This document shows, one piece after another, positions 5,768 to 8,059 of a DNA stretch of 8,059 bases. Below the pieces are notes generated by a model that did no database searches, was not told the DNA's origin, and saw only the letters and a program-made list of their open reading frames with translations. The stretch is taken from positions 1 to 8,059 of the forward strand of contig CATLIJ010000106.1 in the NCBI GenBank assembly GCA_949948825.1. Reading direction: 5' to 3'. Each line of letters starts with the position of its first letter. Within the stretch, counting starts at the first letter, position 1. The DNA is from an uncultured Clostridiaceae bacterium (GTDB lineage: Bacteria; Bacillota; Clostridia; Lachnospirales; Lachnospiraceae). Position numbers and translations under genes: made by a program.

Positions 5768-7033
5768 TTATTCCACCTCCGTACAAATCACAATATTCTT
5801 CAGATTCGGATATTCTCCAAAGCTGTCCTTCTTTAAAATAACCTGTTCCATCTCACCGGGAGCCAGAACTTTTTTCTTCTTTTTGGAAACCTGGACCCCG
5901 TCATAATAAACGCTGATATACCGGTCCTTATACACATCTGCCACCCGGAAACGAACCGTCACTTTATCCTGCATATGATTTACATCCAGGGTCTGAGGCA
6001 CTGTGTACCGTACCCCGTTTTCTGCCTTTAATGTCACCACATGGCAATCGCTCTTCTCCTCACCGGCTTTCACATAAGCTGCAGCATTGGTTCCTGCCAG
6101 TGTGGCTTCCTCAGACACATAGTCCACCAGATCATGTACATGAAGCACATTTCCGCAGGCAAACACACCCTCAGAGCTGGTCTCTAACTGGTCATTCACC
6201 TCTGGTCCGGAAGTAATCCGGCTCATCTGAATGCCAATGCTCCGGCTTAATTCGTTCTCCGGAATCAGGCCCACAGACAGAAGCAGTGTGTCGCAGGTAT
6301 AGTGCTCCTCGGTTCCCGGAATGGGCTTCCGGTCCGGCCCCACCTCTGCAATGGTAATGCCTGTCACCCGCTCCTTGCCTTCAATATTCACAACTGTATG
6401 GCTGAGCTTTAACGGAATCCCATAGTCATCCAGGCACTGTACAATATTTCTCTTCAGACCGCCGGAATAAGGCATCAGCTCTGCCACTACCTTTACCTTG
6501 GCGCCCTCTAAAGTCATTCTTCTGGCCATGATCAGTCCAATATCACCGGAGCCTAAGATTACAACCTCCCTGCCCACGCTGAAGCCTTCAATGTTCATCA
6601 GCCGCTGAGCAGTTCCTGCTGAATAAATTCCTGCCGGACGATATCCGGGAATGTTCAGAGCGCCTCTGGGACGTTCTCTGCAGCCCATAGCCAGAATCAC
6701 TGCCTTTGCCTGAATGGTGGTAAGGCCATCTTCCCGGTTAATCACAGTCACTTCCTTATCCTTGTTAATATCAATAACCATGGTGTTCAGCTTATAAGGA
6801 ATCTTTTCCGCCTCCACCATATCAATATAACGAGACGCATACTCTGGTCCGGTCAGTTCTTCCTTAAAGGTATGCAGTCCAAAACCATTGTGAATACACT
6901 GGTTTAAAATTCCTCCCAGGCAGCCATCCCGCTCCAGGATCAGAATATCCTGAATGCCTGCCTTTCTTGCTGCCACCGCAGCCGCAAGCCCTGCAGGACC
7001 TCCTCCGATAATTACAATATCATGCTTTTCCAT
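5768..7033 (-). CDS. NAD(P)/FAD-dependent oxidoreductase, second subunit of the GlpA-type complex
   Basis: This 421-residue protein is a two-dinucleotide-binding flavoprotein. The FAD-binding motif IIGGGPAGLAAAVAARKAG is at 8-26, an acidic residue (E34) ends the second strand, and CLGGILNQCIHNGFG follows at 38-52. A second Rossmann motif, ILGSGDIGLIMARRM, at 159-173 should bind NAD(P)H. FACGNVLHVHDLVDYV (291-306) matches the C-terminal FAD contact. After about 330 there is an extra domain of roughly 90 residues with a KKKKK run at 384-388. Related sequences are found as partners of GlpA-like and DUF1667 proteins, and in opine oxidase and hydrogen cyanide synthase type complexes. It probably carries electrons between the glycerol-3-phosphate site and NAD(P) or another carrier, but its exact partner is not known. 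It lies 12 bases after glpA; its AGGAGG site begins inside the glpA stop region. It is not a sequence match to E. coli GlpB as I remember it. Confidence 0.9.
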   Translation of the reverse strand: MEKHDIVIIGGGPAGLAAAVAARKAGIQDILILERDGCLGGILNQCIHNGFGLHTFKEELTGPEYASRYIDMVEAEKIPYKLNTMVIDINKDKEVTVINREDGLTTIQAKAVILAMGCRERPRGALNIPGYRPAGIYSAGTAQRLMNIEGFSVGREVVILGSGDIGLIMARRMTLEGAKVKVVAELMPYSGGLKRNIVQCLDDYGIPLKLSHTVVNIEGKERVTGITIAEVGPDRKPIPGTEEHYTCDTLLLSVGLIPENELSRSIGIQMSRITSGPEVNDQLETSSEGVFACGNVLHVHDLVDYVSEEATLAGTNAAAYVKAGEEKSDCHVVTLKAENGVRYTVPQTLDVNHMQDKVTVRFRVADVYKDRYISVYYDGVQVSKKKKKVLAPGEMEQVILKKDSFGEYPNLKNIVICTEVE

Positions 7034-7045
7034 ATCGCTGCCCTC

Positions 7046-8059
7046 CTATTTCTGACCGGTCAACATATTGGAACCGGGTGCGTTTTTACAAATCTCTTCC
7101 ATCTCCATGCCGCGCTCTCTTGCAAGAATCTCCATGGTTCTCGGAGTGCAGAAGCCTGCCTGACACCGGCCCATTCCCTGCCGTACCCGGCGTTTGATGC
7201 CGTCTAAGGAAACTGCTCCCAATGTACGGTTGATGGCATCCATAATCTCGCCCTCGCTGACGCCTTCACAGCGGCAAATAATGGTCCCATACTCAGGATG
7301 CTCTTTGATCAAAGCAGCACGCTGTTCCATTGTCATCTTTTCCGGACGGACAAAGCCCTTGCGCTTGCCGTTCCAGTTTGCCTTCTTTGCAGCTCCCGCC
7401 TTTTTTGCAACCTCTTCAGCCAGATAGACTCCAATGGCCGGCGCAGAGGTCAGTCCGGGAGACTCAATTCCTGCCGCATCAAAAAATCCGGGTGCATCCT
7501 CTGCCTCTCCCACAATGAAATCATCTCCATCTTCATGGGCGCGCAGTCCGGAGAATGAGGTGATCACCTGACGGAAGGGAACATTCTTTACGCTGACACT
7601 GCCCTTTTCCATAATCTCTGCCAGCTCCTCTGCAGTAGTGGCTGTGGCTTCCTTATCCTCAATATTCTTTGCCGTAGGTCCGGTAAGAAGATTTCCGTGA
7701 ATCGTGGGAGTCACCAAAATTCCTTTTCCCAGCTTGCCTGGAAGCTGGAAAATGGTGTGATGCACATGATTTCCTGCTTCCTTGTCCAGGAGACAATAAT
7801 CACCCTTTCTTGGGGTAATATGTAATTTTCTCCCGCTGACCATATTGTGAATCTCGTCTGCATAAACTCCTGCGGCATTGATTACATAGGTGGTATGAAT
7901 CACACCATCGCCGGTGTTAAGATCATATCCGTGTTCAGTCTTTACTACATTGTCAACTTTGGTGTTAAACAAAAACTCCACTCCATTGTCACAGGCATTC
8001 TCTGCCAGAGCGATGGTCAATCCAAAAGGACATACAATTCCTCCAGTAGGCGCATAGAG
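7046..8059 (-). CDS. glpA: Glycerol-3-phosphate dehydrogenase, GlpA type, C-terminal part (cut by window edge)
   Basis: The visible 337 codons begin LYAPTGGIVCPFGLTIALAENA and run to the stop; the N-terminal FAD-binding part lies beyond position 8059. The middle holds the DAO-type FAD oxidoreductase fold, including YVINAAGVYADEI (58-70), ITPRKGDYCLLD (81-92), TPTIHGNLLTGPTA (117-130), SGLRAHEDGDDFIVGE (170-185) and GIESPGLTSAPAIGVYLAEEV (197-217). The C-terminus carries a BFD-like [2Fe-2S] domain with C262-R-C264 and, 34 residues later, C299-x4-C304 (GRCQAGFC). This arrangement is characteristic of anaerobic GlpA, which oxidises sn-glycerol-3-phosphate to dihydroxyacetone phosphate. A TTG at 8018-8020 is not the start, because the frame stays open to the edge with conserved sequence. 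It is followed by two genes in the same orientation, forming a tightly spaced operon. Its promoter is not in the window. Substrate identity is supported by the nearby Ugp-like genes but not proven. Confidence 0.9.
   Translation of the reverse strand, partial: LYAPTGGIVCPFGLTIALAENACDNGVEFLFNTKVDNVVKTEHGYDLNTGDGVIHTTYVINAAGVYADEIHNMVSGRKLHITPRKGDYCLLDKEAGNHVHHTIFQLPGKLGKGILVTPTIHGNLLTGPTAKNIEDKEATATTAEELAEIMEKGSVSVKNVPFRQVITSFSGLRAHEDGDDFIVGEAEDAPGFFDAAGIESPGLTSAPAIGVYLAEEVAKKAGAAKKANWNGKRKGFVRPEKMTMEQRAALIKEHPEYGTIICRCEGVSEGEIMDAINRTLGAVSLDGIKRRVRQGMGRCQAGFCTPRTMEILARERGMEMEEICKNAPGSNMLTGQK

Noticed and set aside
8018..8020. TTG as start codon of the GlpA-type gene
   Set aside because: The frame continues to the window edge with conserved sequence (TGGIVCPFG), so the gene is cut and does not start here.

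Overview
The window looks like chromosomal DNA of a strictly anaerobic, gut-type Clostridia, most likely a Lachnospiraceae member. This rests on moderate GC with AT-rich intergenic DNA, strong AGGAGG-type ribosome binding sites, a lipoprotein-type solute-binding protein, a YesL-family gene, and a glycerol-3-phosphate dehydrogenase-type gene set ending in a DUF1667 protein. The genus cannot be fixed from the sequence alone.

Layout from right to left, because most genes are on the minus strand. (1) 8059-5404 holds a three-gene operon: the C-terminal 337 residues of a GlpA-type FAD glycerol-3-phosphate dehydrogenase with a C-terminal [2Fe-2S] BFD-like domain (its start lies beyond the window), a 421-residue NAD(P)/FAD-type oxidoreductase, and a 120-residue DUF1667 protein with a four-cysteine pattern. 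A GC-rich hairpin at 5317-5353 probably ends this operon. (2) 5302-3874 holds a divergent pair: a plus-strand single-pass membrane protein of unknown function and a minus-strand YesL (DUF624) membrane protein. They share a 91-base intergenic region. (3) 3873-3514 is an AT-rich regulatory region. It contains a good minus-strand promoter whose -10 element lies inside a perfect 10+10 base inverted repeat, a probable operator, followed by a leader of roughly 200 bases. (4) 3513-1 is a second operon: a lipoprotein solute-binding protein, two ABC permeases, and the first 67 residues of a cytosolic glycerophosphodiester phosphodiesterase cut by the left edge. A strong hairpin separates the binding-protein gene from the permease genes.

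Taken together the genes suggest one pathway. A Ugp-like importer takes up glycerophosphodiesters or glycerol-3-phosphate, the cytosolic phosphodiesterase releases sn-glycerol-3-phosphate, and the GlpA-type complex oxidises it to dihydroxyacetone phosphate. No transporter ATPase is encoded here, so one from elsewhere would have to power it. The link between the operons is inferred from adjacency and family, and the transporter's substrate is not proven by sequence. The least explained parts are the DUF1667 protein, the unknown membrane protein opposite YesL, and the regulator of the operator. No mobile element, CRISPR array, tRNA or rRNA was seen.
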